Origin: Corella eumyota
Lineage: Eukaryota > Chordata > Ascidiacea > Phlebobranchia > Corellidae
Length of the DNA stretch: 64,000 bases
Assembly: GCA_963082875.1 (NCBI GenBank)
Contig: OY720099.1
Coordinates: forward strand, 5,332,001 to 5,396,000
Direction: 5' to 3'
Shown: positions 22,680 to 35,700 of the stretch, piece by piece
Layout: each line of letters begins with the position of its first letter
Position numbering within the stretch: position 1 is the stretch's first letter
Made by a program: the position numbers and the translations under genes
Notes under the pieces: generated by a model
The model's input: the letters and a program-made list of their open reading frames with translations, nothing else
Database searches by the model: none
What the model was told of the DNA's origin: nothing

Positions 22680-25600
22680 GTTTCGAAATTTTTTGATGTA
22701 TTTTTTATTCTAAAAAAAAATTTAATTAGGTTAATTTAATAAATAATTACCCTTCTTTTTTTTAAATAAATAACTATTTATTCTAAATTCAAAAAAAAAT
22801 AAATATAAATAAAATTGCTAAGAGATATTAAAAAAAAACTCGAATAAGATGTTAAATAGAATTTAGTTCTAAAAAGTTAATATATTTTAAGTTGCAATTT
22901 TGACAAAAAAATGTTCCTGAACAACGTTCAACCTCAAAATGGCTTTAGGCCTGCAGACCCCTCCTTTTTATAGGGCTATGTTATTTTTTCTGATAAACAC
23001 CTCCAGCGAGCTAATGCGCTAGAAAATATATTGTCAGGAACCCTGGGGCTAACAAAGTGTTTTGAAAAATTTCAAGTCGACGCTCTTGCCTATGATTATC
23101 AATTAAATACGACTGTGGTAACAGTCGGTCATCTTACAAAGTATAATCAACGTTTTTTAACTTAAATCTATTAGTTAAGCTCGCGTTAAACACTTGTAAT
23201 CTTTTTGAATTGATGAACTTTTAGGCAAACCCACGTGGCCTGGTTAACATGTTAATCGGAACACTTTGCAAAGTTCAGATTTATTTTTAAACGAAATGGC
23301 ACGAATTTTCGGATAATCAGAAATTAATTTTGACTTTATTATCATAATTAAAACTTACTAATTGCAACCTTTGTATTATCATTATTATAGTAGTGATAAA
23401 ACCGTTGTAACTACAAAAAAAATATTATATTTGATTTAAAAAAAATTAAATATATTAAAATAAAATATTAAAAAAAAAGTAAATAAAAATGTTATTGCGA
23501 AACTTAAAAAAAATAAGTTTGATAATATCGTGAATCAAAATAATTACCCCTATAAGTTTACAAAATCAAAGGAAACATAAATCTAACGTTTTGCGTAACT
23601 TAAAACGAAAAATGACGTTCCAAAAAAGATATTCTTATGACAAAGCTATTTTTTACCCATTTTTAAGGGTCAAAAAACTTCAAAATAACGTCAGTTGATA
23701 ACTCATCTTTTCGCCAAACGTGAACCCAAAAAATACATTTTTGCATCATAGTTTAATAATAGAAAAAAAATAAATCCTTTTTTTGTAAAACAAAAATAAA
23801 ATTTTTAACATTATTGTTAAGGCTAGTAAAAATGTATGCTTGTTGTATAAAATTCAATAACAAAAGAAAAATCAAATTTTTTCTTAAGTGTTTATTTAAT
23901 CGAAACCACAAAAATGAAGTCATGACTAATAAAATTACCCAGATAAAATAAAATAACCAAAATAAAAAAGGGACGCTTCTTAAATAAAAAAATATTGTAA
24001 CTTTCCAAAACAAGGGCGTTAAATTGAAGATCAATAGACGCTGTAAAATCTTGGAAAAAATTTTTTGTCGTAAATATTTAATCCTTTTGGAAATTTTGTT
24101 GCCATTCAATCTCTCTATCTTAATATATACCCCAACGCCGTATTGTAATACTGGGTAAAATATTAAAGGAACGACCGTAATCAAATGCGGAACAAAGATT
24201 GCCTGAAATACAAAATACCGATAATTTTTTAACCTTTAATTTTTGATCAAAAATGCTCATTAAACCACACGTATAGTTTAAGGCTAAATGTTATCCTCTT
24301 ATTGCTTAAGGGGATTTAAAAATTTGCCATAACAATATACAGGCTTATTTGAATACCTAAGATACCCGCTTAAAATTTTGAAGCGCTCCAATATTTTTCA
24401 AATAAACACACTTTAAATATAACAAAAATGTAGAAACGATTCTTGTTTACCCATATGGATATATTTGCAACAATCGTATGTTCTATAAACGCACACGTGT
24501 TAAATTACATTTTATTGCCGATTTATGCTATTTTTGCACCCGTAAAATGTGAGAATCGGACGTCTATTAAATACGCAGATTTTATGCATTTAATATCTTA
24601 CGTGGCGTTGTATTTTTAGAAAAATTCAACTTTGTTATTTTTAAATTTTTGATTTTAAAATTTTCATGTATTAATTTAATTTAAAATCCTAAATTGCAAA
24701 AAGATAAAATACGTAAAAAAAATATTAAAAAAATAACATTACCCCGTTATTGCAATGCAAAAATTAGGCCCAAATATATTTTGTTTTTCCAACAACTTTG
24801 CTAATTTTAATTTGCCTTTGGCTAAATTATCCAAGTAATCTGCTGGGGAAATATAAGCATTTAACACGATAATATGTTAAATAAAGTTAAATTACTGCAC
24901 GTGCATAAAGCGGCTTTTGTTATGCCATTAATACCTGCAACAAAATATGCTTTAACCATTTGCATTTGAGTGTTTATTTCCTATTATGAAATTGACATTG
25001 GTTTTATTTTTTTTAATAATAAATGGTTTTTATTTAAGAATGGAGTCCATGACATTTTAAGCCATAATTTGTAATGTTAATTTATATGCGTATTTCCGAA
25101 TTTTATTATTTAATTTTGAAATCAAGAATTTTTTTAGGTAAATTAGGATATAATAGTAATAAATGTTGGGTTCTTTATGAGTCTATTAAGTAAAACAATT
25201 TTCTATATGGGTTTGGTGATCATGCTACAAAATACTATTCAATCTTAAGTAAACATTTAATATTATATAGTATGTTTTCAATCATAAAATTGATTTTTTT
25301 AAATTTTTTCGTCGCATTATCGTAATATTTTTTTGCATATTTTATTATTTACTTTCATTGATGCGCAAAAAACCTAAATAAAAAAAAATATTTAAACTTT
25401 GGCCTAACAAAAAATCTACAAATATTTTCAGCAGTTAGAATTTTCGACATATTATATAAGTAAGATAAAAACGTCAGAAAAAACTAAAAATTTTGCCACT
25501 TTCTCGAGTAAAAAAACACTTTGCAGATAACGAAATAAATCTTAACCGCATTCGATTACAAATTCGTGCCCGTTACGACAATTTTGTATTTACAAGACCA

Positions 25601-27827
25601 ACACATATCACGACTTTCCAGTTCGTGCAAATCGCGCAAAATATTTGGAAATAACCTGTAATTTTGAACCTTTACCCTTTTATCGAATTTTGGTTTAAAA
25701 AAACATAAAATTTAATGTACAACCAAAAGTTTTTATTTTTTATCATTTGGAAACCATTAACTTTTTGGTATCTCTTTTTAAAACATTAATTATAGATCAA
25801 GTATTAACTTTAATTATTGCTAAAAAAATACGAAATTGAATCATAAATTAAACAAATTTAAAATATATATTTTGCTTGTAAACTAAATGCAAATAGCAGA
25901 AAAATTAGTAATACTAAAATTTTTTTATAGCAAACAGACATTTAACATTATACAAATCCAGTTTATTAAATTTTCAATGCTTAGAATATTTTAAACAACG
26001 CAAAAAACAAACATTATGATTTTTTAAGATTATAAAAAATATTTATTTCCGTTTTTTTATCATATCAATTTGTAAACTTTGACATTTCTATTCTGAGTCA
26101 CATTTCAAAAATAACATTTCCGTTTGAATTACAAAACTAACACCCAATTACATATATGACACACGCATCAGCAAAATTTTCAGGTATTTAGCATATTTTT
26201 CCAGTTAAACCAACTGTAGTTTTCAGATATGAGATCACAAGAGAATTCATAATATCGGTCAATGGCCGTTTAGCCTTTGTTATATTTGACCTTTGATTTA
26301 AGTTATTAGGTAGGTTACGTCAGTTATCGATAACTTGTAAGTGGCCTAGATATTACACATTTTCTTTTGTTGTGAAATTGAGCAATTTAGATCACAATTT
26401 AAGTCCTGTAACTGACTTTATATGGTACGATAAAACTTAAGTTTTATTATAATTTTCGGTATCGTCGTTTTATGTCATTTTCGGAAGTATTTATTAGTTA
26501 AAAATGACGAAATTTGAATGATCTCATTGCCTGTAATTTATATTACAAGAGCTGATAAAAATGATGATTTTTATTTTAAATATAATTTCGATCACAAATT
26601 TAATAGCCTACACTATCTTAAACTTACATATAGCCAAAAGCATGTATTCTCGATTTTTTTTCTATTTTTATTAGGGAAGGGTTGTGCTAGTCAGATGTGG
26701 TTTATTTAAGTTATCCGTAAAATCCGAGTTCAAAAACGGCTCGATCCCAAAATTTTCGTAACCTGATGCCATGACAGATAAATCTTGATACAATTTTCAC
26801 ACAGGCTTAGCAGCATGGCATTTTGTACTTCACAGTTAATCTTCATACTCATACGTCTAATGTACATTCTATATTCTTTATTATGAACTACATTGCTATT
26901 TTAGAACTTAAAAAAGAAAATATTTGAGTGGGACCACAAACAGATTGTAAGCGTTCTTTGTATAGGGTGTGTCGTTGGCTATGTTTTTAAACGCAGCTAA
27001 TAAGCTGAAGGTGTGACTACAGTCATTTAGAAACCTGAGAACGACATAACCACATTTTTGCATTTACCACACTACTTGGTATGTTTCCCATTGTTTTTCG
27101 CGGAAGAAGCAACACACAGATTATACATTAACATCCTAAAATGCCGTTTTGGCTGTAGACAATTTTAAAAGTCATTCCGTGAACTCACAACACCAGTGTA
27201 GTTATAAATATAATGTGCATACAAATTTAAAAGAAAAATATTTGGTGCGTACATTTATTTTAAGGTAGATAAAAAAAAGGTAAAGAATATGGAATGGTAG
27301 TTTAATATACCGGCTTTGGCATGAAATTACGAGCTGAAAGGGGTCAGATTTTTTTCTGCAGCAATACCGCACTACTCGCTCTAAACCCTGTATTCACAAA
27401 AATCTTTAAAATGTCACAACAGCACACATTATTCCAAACATATAAACCTAAAAAAGAGACCTAACAGAATATATATGATATCAGGTTAAGATCATAGGGG
27501 TTTTATGAGCAAAAGCCTCTATAGTTACACAAATTACATTATTCATTCCTTGCGTTCACTATTAGTTCAAATGCATTACTAGCAAACCCCCCCTTACATA
27601 TAGGCAAATATTGCCTATTTTTTAACAGCAGATATTAAGTCAAAAAATATTTTTTAAACAAATTAATTGGCTTAATAATTAAAGATTTAATTACATTTAT
27701 TCATTGTATCTTCATTTATATAATAAAAATATTTGAATATCATAAGATTATTTTGAATAAGTATATTGATGCTTATTTTGTAAAGAAATATATTAGTACG
27801 CTTAATATAAAGTGTACTGATTGCGTA
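22680..27827. other. Large gene-free interval
   Basis: About 5 kb with no exon I can support on either strand. The longest open frame (23753-24184, minus) is hydrophobic only because it reads T-rich DNA, and it lacks an ATG start. The interval presumably holds the promoter of the secreted peptide gene (ATG at 22679) and distal sequence of nanos. No repeat family was recognised except the SINE starting at 27828. Confidence 0.45.
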
Positions 27828-28140
27828 CGTGAGTAGCTTAAGGCGCATTAGGAAACTTTAATATTACAACTCCACGGTTCGATCCTAAGTTCAGCTAGAG
27901 GGCGCAAACTTTTTTGTCGTCAACGTATAGTGCATTGGCTTAACTAAAGAAGGTCGTGGGATCGATCCCCACTGCTTCCATGTAATAATGCCTTTAGGTT
28001 AAACCCCGTGTAAACGTTACAAACTGCTGCCTTAAAAAAGAATCGGCAAATTAATTACCAAACAATATATTAAAAATGTTCCGGTATGGATTATAGATTG
28101 TGGTCTGTGAAAGTCCTTTCCACATCAAGGATAATACATG
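27828..28140 (+). repeat. Composite tRNA-derived SINE
   Basis: There are two tRNA-like heads in tandem. The first (GAGTAGCTTAAGGCGC with GGTTCGATCC about 50 bp later) resembles a tRNA-Leu-type A/B box pair. The second (GCATTGGCTTAAC, then GGGATCGATCCCCACTGC) is followed by the usual SINE body (AATGCCTTTAGG, GTAAACGTTACAAACTGC) and ends in CCACATCAAGGATAATAC. Confidence 0.55.
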
Positions 28141-28649
28141 GCTGTTAAGTTAGTCTTACTTCAAAAAAAGATGTATCTCTAATAATAAACTAGAATCTAA
28201 GTTTAATAAGTCTAAGCTTATGACTTTTTACATAATAGCTACATGTAAATTAGACTAAATCTCCTATGTAATCTAGTTTAAATGTTTTAATAATTTTTTG
28301 CCAAAAACCTTTTTTAATTTTTGTACAGATGCAACATTTAACAAACAAAAATCTGACAATAAAAAATACAGAAAAATAAACACCAAAAAAAACAATAACA
28401 TAACAACTACAAATCATTATAACAACAAAAAATTAAAACTTTTTTTTTGACAATATTTAATTTTTTTTAACAAACTAACAATTTCATCACCTTTACTTCA
28501 TTACAATAAGAACATAATAAAACGAAAAAAAGTTAAATTTCTCAACGATTTAGCAAATAAACGAAAAACTGTAAAACTTACTTAATTAAAGCATGCTACG
28601 CTAAAAAAACTAAACTCATTAAAAACTTGTTAATTCTTGCTGCTTAATT
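28141..28649. other. nanos 3' flank
   Basis: AT-rich sequence downstream of the nanos stop codon, probably its 3' UTR plus spacer. Nanos 3' UTRs often carry translational control elements in other animals, but I could not identify a specific motif here. Confidence 0.35.
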
Positions 28650-31147
28650 TTACAACTTGACTCTTCCAGTTGCATTGGTTCGCCTGCGGACAGCTAGTGG
28701 CAAGCTGCAGTTACGCTTTTGAGCATTTGAAGGGCAGTGGCCAAGAGTGTGTGCATTATCACCACTTGCACCACATAGTGGACATTTGTAGCTGTTCAGA
28801 ACCAAATGAAACTTTGTGATTTAATTAAAGCTATCACTAAAGACTTTGGCCTTACTGGGATAAACAGTTGCTTAGTAAAACTCTAAACTTAAGGCCTAGC
28901 TAATACCAAATACGTTGTACTCTAACACTTAAATTCTAATACTCTATGAATAAATATATATATGTATATAATATTTAAATTTTCTGGAGCAATTACTTAT
29001 ATTTTATCTTCCTTTTTTAAGCATTGCCTGCCAAAGAAATTTGGACGTTTTTTTAACTTTTTTTTTAAACATGACTACTAGTCTATTAAATGTCATTTTA
29101 AACTTTTATATATATATACAGCATATAGCTATAAAATATGTAATATTTTTCAACATGTTAAATTACTTACCTTCTCAAAACTGGGCAGGTGACTCGGTTG
29201 AGATAATCCTTGAGCTGATGAGAGGCAACCCACTCATCAACTTCTTTATTGTTGCGACAAAACGAGCAACCTGTTATTTGCTGTTGTGGTTGGGGTAGCC
29301 TTGCTAATTTCATCAACCTATTAAAAAATAGCTTTTGAAAATAAATACAACCCTGCTAAGTTTATTTTACATACACTTTTACACATGCTTTTTTACATTT
29401 ATAGTGAAAAGCTTTTACCTAAAACCGGTAGTGTAGTGGTCAGAACACTTGCTACACTACATGAAGTCATGGGTTCGATTCCCATTGCTCTCATGCTGTA
29501 GTGCCCATGTATAAGGCACTATAAACTAAATGAAGCCAACACTTCATCAGCAACAAAATTATCAGGCAATTATATTCTATAATATCCAAAACTGACGTGA
29601 AGTCGACCTTCCCACATCAAGTATGATATAAAAAAAACCAATGATACCATAATTTAAGGCTGTAAAGTGGGTCTTAAATATCGAAAAAAAGTATTTAAAT
29701 ATAAAACAATACATAAATAGTCCACCTTTTTGGTTCTGCACTTTGATTGTATAGAGCTTCATTTTTAATCATATTCTGAACCCCAACCATTTGACTTGAG
29801 GGTGAGTAGGGGGCCAGCAAGTTGGGTGAGTTGATGTTTGATGAACATGGTGACATAGTTGGGGTTGAGTTCAAAGAATGAATTGTTGTCGGGTCAAATT
29901 GAAAATGACGATTGCTGTTGCTTGTGGGTGAAGATCTCTTAAAGAAAAAATATCTTTTTTTTAAATTTTAGCTTTGTTTTTTTTTGAAGAAAAAATTGCT
30001 TGCTAAGTAAAGATTTATAAATATTATTGATAATAATTGTCCTGTAATTAAATTGGTTTTTGGTTCAGCAAGTGTTTATACCAATTATAGCGTCTTACTC
30101 AAGGCTGCCAGTGAATAAACAAAGTGAGTATCAAACCAATGACCTTATATAGTGTAACCTATTGTTTTAAACACTACACTACAGCAGCAAAGCAGTAACT
30201 GTTTTTGTAGTTTAAACATTTTTTTCATAGTTACAGTTTGTATTTACTTTAGGTGGCTCATACGCTCCAATCTGAATAGCTTGCTGGCCATTAGTAAAGT
30301 TGTTGTTCAAAATACCAGAATGCAAAGAAGATGGACTCATGTATCTGTTCTGTGCAGTTACTCTATAAAATAAATATTAATAAAGTTTTAACTAAGTTTA
30401 TTTCACAAAAAAATTTATATTTAGAAAATAAAATTAAGATTTAAGTTTAACCTTGGATCAGAATACATTTGTCTTTGACTGCCAAGTGTGTTCCTATTTT
30501 TCTCCATGTTTAGCTTTAAAGCATGTTTTAGTTCATAACAGTAAATAATTTCATCTATCCGTTTCAAATTCTCTTTGCAGATTACTGGTGGTTGAATTGG
30601 TTGCTGACTTAAAAAAAAATTAACTTATTACTATTCAAATTAAACAACTGGCAGCGTGGTGTAGTGGTACGAACACTTGTTACACCACTATAAGAACGTG
30701 GGTTCAATCCCCACTGCTCTTATGATGTAGTGCCCTTGAGTAAGGCGCTATAAACGGCTGCGCCAGCACTAATCAACAGCATAGTTACGGGGCAATTATA
30801 ATCTATATAATATCCCAAACTGCTGAAGTCAACTCGAGACTGGGTCAGAAAAACTGTTACTCTATGTTTAGGTCGTGCATTCGACCTTCCCTCATTGAGA
30901 ATAAAGATATATACAAAAAAAATTCAAGGCTGAGACAGTAAAGTAAACAAAATACACATTAAAAATATACATGGCTTGTGGCTACTGGATGAAACATTAG
31001 TAAGTTAAAATTGCAATTAAAAAAGAAAAGAAAAACAAACCTTTTAGGTTGTTGGGAGGGTTGTTGAAGAGTTTCATTTGTTTCTTGTCTTTGTAAGACA
31101 CTTGAAAGACCCAGATAATCGTTAAACCTTAAAAATGGACGATCCAT
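28650..31147 (-). CDS. nanos: Nanos-type RNA-binding zinc-finger protein
   Basis: Six exons: 31147-31041, 30607-30452, 30362-30248, 29937-29726, 29317-29171 and 28791-28650. They give 292 residues with all junctions in phase. Nanos proteins bind Pumilio/mRNA and recruit CCR4-NOT to repress somatic mRNAs in germ cells. Seen: an N-terminal NOT1-interaction motif (PFLRFNDYLGLSSVL, residues 4-18), a Ser/Asn/Pro-rich middle, and the paired CCHC zinc fingers at the C-terminus. The first finger is GCSFCRNNKE...SHQLKD...VTC (C-x2-C-x12-H-x10-C); the second is YKCPLCG...DNAHTLGHC (C-x2-C-x7-H-x4-C). The two fingers are split by the last intron. After the fingers there is a basic tail (LAVRRRTNATGRVKL). 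SINEs sit in introns 1, 3 and 4. The start ATG lies directly ahead of the NOT1 motif, which supports it. Confidence 0.94.
29422..29638 (+). repeat. tRNA-derived SINE copy
   Basis: A box GTAGTGTAGTGGTCAG, B box GGGTTCGATTCCC, the CATGCTGTAGTGCCCATG body and a CCCACATCAAGTATGATAT tail. It is inserted opposite to transcription in nanos intron 4. Confidence 0.82.
30045..30185 (-). repeat. Diverged SINE fragment (minus orientation)
   Basis: On the minus strand it reads GTAGTGTAGTGTTT, then TTGGTTTGATACTC (a degraded B box), then GACGCTATAATTGG. It resembles the diverged copy near 5.0 kb, including the ACCAAAAACC segment. It lies in nanos intron 3. Confidence 0.55.
30648..30920 (+). repeat. tRNA-derived SINE, near full length
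   Basis: GTGGTGTAGTGGTACG A box, GGGTTCAATCCCC B box, GATGTAGTGCCCTTGAGTAA body, TTACTCTATGTTTAGGTCG block and a GATATATACAAAAAA end. It lies in nanos intron 1. Confidence 0.88.
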
Positions 31148-31437
31148 GTCTGTTATCACGAATTTTTATTAAATGTTTTAAAAAATATCAGGCTCGGAAT
31201 ATTGATGCCGTAACAAACAAAAAGCGCGCCAAAAACAGAGAGATTGCACGTTAGTTAAGAAATAGGAGAAATGATTTAGAATTTTATGATGCCTTATTTT
31301 ATTAAATCAACAACACAAAAAGCAACAAATTTATATTAAAAATTTATTTAAAAAAGTGTTTCTTAATATCAGCTTGTTAGTTTTTATTTATTTCTGTTAT
31401 TGGGCTTTGTAAGATCTTTAAGATTTAATTTTTCAAC

Positions 31438-31565
31438 GACTATTACATGAGGTCGTGGGTTCGATCCCCACCGCTCTCATGCTGTAGCGGCCTTAAGTAA
31501 GGCACTATAGACGGTATGAACTCCTGATAAGTCAGCACCTAATCAGCAGCTTAATTATTTCAAGT
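31438..31565 (+). repeat. 5'-truncated SINE fragment
   Basis: Starts near the B box (GTGGGTTCGATCCCC), continues with CATGCTGTAGCGGCCTTAAG and GGTATGAACTCC, and stops after TAATCAGCAGC. It lies just upstream of the nanos start. Confidence 0.75.
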
Positions 31566-32728
31566 AGGAATTTTAACTGATTTACAAATCTTTTTTTTAA
31601 ACAAAGTTAAGTTTATTTAGGTTAATAGGAAGATGAGTTATAGCATCTTTAATTACAAAAAAGTAAAGTGCGTTCGGAAGAGTAGTTCATATAAAAAAAG
31701 TAGAAGTATATTGTGCAAGAAACGACCTGAGTTTTAATAATGTGGGAATCGACTCTTAATAAAAAGACATTTGTTTTGTAAGGGTAATACACTATAGCAA
31801 AATATAAAATTGGTTATAGGCTAATATTATATGAATTAAAATAGGTTATCGGGATATTTTAAGTGTTTTAAAATAATATAAGTACCATTAAGTACAACAG
31901 CACCTGTTTGAATAATTATTAAATGCAATTTGATAAAAAATTAAGAATAAACATTAACAAAGACATTTAACTGTTATCAATAAACAAAATTATAAGAAGA
32001 CCAAATACACACTAAAATTAGGACAAAAAAATAAAAGTAATATAACTGAACAAAATAGCACCAAATTTTGTGTTACTATGTATTTAGAATTATATTTTAA
32101 GCACTATTATGAATGACAAAAGTTAAGTTAAACAATTCTACTTGCAAAAAATACAAAAATTTGCTAACTAAATCGATATAAAATGTGTTTATGCTGTTTT
32201 AGAGATGCCTAAAAATGAAAAAAAAAATGGAAAACACCTTTTGAAGTAATTGTAGGAAGTAGAAATAAAAATATGAAAGTAAAAAAAACATTGAGGAATA
32301 GTTACCAGGTACTATTTGGTGAAATAGTTTACTAAAAACTAATAAAAAGTTAAAAAAATGATTTATGTTAAGAAAATTTAACAAAAAAAAATGTCTGATT
32401 TTAAAATTTTTAAAAACTATAAATTTAAGTGAATAAAAAAACATACAACATATTTAAAATTAATTAGCTTTAAAAATAACATGCTAATCAGATGTGAGAA
32501 TGATTTTAAGGGCAAGAGTACAACAGAAAATTAATATAATATGTTTGAAAATTTGTCTTACCATTAATATTAGTGGGGTAACAACATTAAAATAATGTAA
32601 AATAAAAAATTCGATTTTTGATATCTAAAAATTCATAAAATTAACCGTTATTTATAAGTTATTACTTTGTCTAAGTGCAAAAAAAGGTTCAAAAAAAGAC
32701 TGACAATTTATAATCAATCTACCCACAT
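31566..32728. other. Intergenic between Eph 3' end and nanos promoter
   Basis: AT-rich with no supported exon on either strand. In particular I looked for a SAM-domain exon for the Eph gene and saw none. The frame at 32199-32444 (minus) is Phe/Leu-rich low-complexity noise. Confidence 0.45.
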
Positions 32729-35700
32729 TTAAACCTTTTTAACTTTGAGTTGACTTTTCGAAATTGAACCATTCTGACATGAATTATTATTATTGGATAT
32801 AGTTGAAGAATTTGGCTCAGATTCAGTTAATAAAAAACTGCTGGATAAATCATTAGAACTATCACTTAAGGAAGTCTCTTTTATTAGGGAGTCAGCTAAT
32901 AAAGTAGTACATTCATGAATATCAGTATCTTGGTTTAATGATTGATCTTGTACGATACGACATGTTGCGTAGTCGTGATGAGATTGGCCCTCGGTTACAG
33001 TGGGAATGGGTAACGGGGTGTGAGGGGGTGACTCGGTAAAAAACATGTGATCGGCGCTGAAAATATTAGAAAAAATATATGTTAAAGTAAATCAAGTTAA
33101 TCTACATTGCAGATTCAGTTTATTGCAATAGATATCTAAATTATATAGCAATAACATATATTGAATCACATGTATTTGAAGATTTAGAAAAATTTAGGCC
33201 GTGCAGTATAAGAGAGAATAAGCTAGAATACTAGAAAAATTTAGCTAGGACCATAAATGACAAAAGAGAATCAGCTAGGGCTGCAAGGTTTAAGAAAAAA
33301 AAAGCTAGGAGCATCAATTTTGAGGGAGAATTAGGTAAAAATATATAATCTGCAAAAGAGAGTTAGCGACCGTGATGTACCAGAGTTTTTCTGATAACCA
33401 TAAGTATAAGTGAACCGATATTTCAATCTTTTAAAGCTATGATTAAAATTAAGCCACTTTAACAAAAAATTTATATTTACCCAGTACTTGCAGGACTAGC
33501 TAAAATCTCCAAACTTTCCGAATTGTTTAACATTTGATTAAGCTTGTTGACAATTTGTACAAAAGTAGGCCTTGACTGGCGATCTCTTAACCAACATTGA
33601 AGCATAAGTTGGTGGATAACTGAAGGACAATCCTTTAAAAATTTAACAATTTTTTTAAATTTAAGTGAGAATAAAAATTTAACAAATTTTTTAAAGGTTT
33701 TCTTGAGATACACTTAACATTTAATCAATCAAAAAACATTTAGATCTAAAATTTTTTTTTACCTCTGGGGCAGGTAACCTAAACCCTTCATTAACAGCTT
33801 GTAATACTTGCTGGTTAGTTAAATTCCAATATGGTTTCTCACCATATGTGACAACCTCCCATGCAAATACACCAAAACTCCAGATATCAGATGCCTAAAA
33901 AAATAACATTCAAATATTGGGGGGGGGGGGGGAAATTTTCTAAAATTTTGAGTGCGATATTATCATAATTTTTGTTTTAATTTTTTGTTTCTAAAAACAG
34001 GTAGAATACATTTGATCACTGACTAATTATCAAAAAACATTCTATTAAATAGACTTTTAATAGAATACCACATGCCAAAAAAAAAAGTTTTTTACAATGC
34101 AACATTTCGCATTATAACCTTCTACCTATAAATTTCCCCTTTGGAAAATCTTTAGTTCTTAAGTTAAATTTCCCCTTTGGAAAAATTTCCCCTTTTGGAA
34201 AAATTTAGTTAAATTTCCCCTTTTGAAAATCCCTTTGAAAATCTTTACTTTGGAAAAAAATCTTTATAATTCATCAACCTTTTAGGTTTTTAAAAATATG
34301 TTTATTTCTAAAAATGTAAACATTACACTTAATACTTAATCAAAATGCTAGAGACTGGATTAGAAAAATATAAATTTTCCAAAACCATTATTTAAAAAAA
34401 CACGAAAAATCAGACCAAATTACAAAACAGTTACCTGTGAATAGAATTGGTAAGCTACAGACTCAGGTGCTGTCCATCTTATTGCTATTTTTCCACCCTG
34501 AGTGGTATAGGAGGGACATAATTCTTTCTCCTTGTTTGTTTTACTTAAATTTCTTGTCAAACCAAAGTCAGAAACTTTACATACCAACGAACTGTTGATG
34601 AGCACATTTCTAGCGGCCAAATCTCTATTGAAAAAGTTTAATTTGGTAATGTTTAAGTTTAAACGCAAGGAATATGTGTTTACACATTTGGGGGGTTTTA
34701 AAATATTAAAAACTCCAAAAAAAAACTTTAAAAGCTAAAACTTTAACCCTTATAATTGCTGTAATTTAATTAAGCATTAATCTTATTAGTGTAAAATTGC
34801 TAATATTACTATATGGTATATAAGATATAAAGAAACAATAATTGTATAAATGTAGTATCTTCTAAGTTAGTATTGCTACCATAATAAACTATAACAACAT
34901 TTTTATTTTATTTTTACCTGTGCACGTAATTAAGTCGACTTAGATAAGCCATTCCATTTGCAACACCCAACATCATACCAACTAGAACATTTGCATCAAA
35001 AATCATTTCTTTCTCTCTGTGCTGTCGGAGAAATGCACCTAAATCAAAATTAATTGCTGATAAAAATCTGTAAAACCATTTTAAAATCTGTTATTAAAAA
35101 AGTATAAGTATTGTTTAAAAAATACTGAAAAAAATGCATAACAAATACTCTACAAAAAGCTTATAGAATAAGTTACAAAACAGCACACTAAATAAAGTAC
35201 AAAAAAAGTATATTAAAAAAATAAAATTATAAACTTAAAATAGTCAGTTTTACAATTTTTGACATAAATTTAAAAAGTTTTACCTAGACAGCCATGATCC
35301 ATAAGCTCAGTACAAATCATAAAAGGACGAGTCGAGGTCACAACAGCTTCAAGTTTAACAATGTTTGGATGTTTAAACCTTTCTAATGCCATTGCCTCTC
35401 TTAGAAAATCAATCTAAAATATTAATAAAAAAAACTTTACTATAACCTTTTTGGTAATTTTTTGGTAGTAGGTGTTTCATTTTTAAATGCTTTTTTAAAA
35501 ATATGTGATTTAATATATATTTGTCTTGGATATATTTTTTTGACCAAATAAGATTTGATAATTTTTGGCACACTTTTTTAAATTGCATATTTTTCCAAGT
35601 TTTAAACCTACTTGTTCATTGGGTGTACACTGAGCATGAAGTCTTTTAACTGCAACATCGACAACTATTTCTGGTCCTTCTTCACAATCTATAATAAATT

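Noticed and set aside
23753-24184. 143-codon hydrophobic minus-strand frame
   Set aside because: It has no ATG at its start, its composition is what T-rich DNA gives by default, no splice partner is visible, and no family is recognisable.
26518-26709. 63-codon frame with an ATG
   Set aside because: Isolated, no homology recognised, and composition expected of random AT-rich DNA.
31566-32728. A SAM exon for the Eph gene
   Set aside because: No frame with a SAM-like helix pattern or a suitable acceptor was found here.
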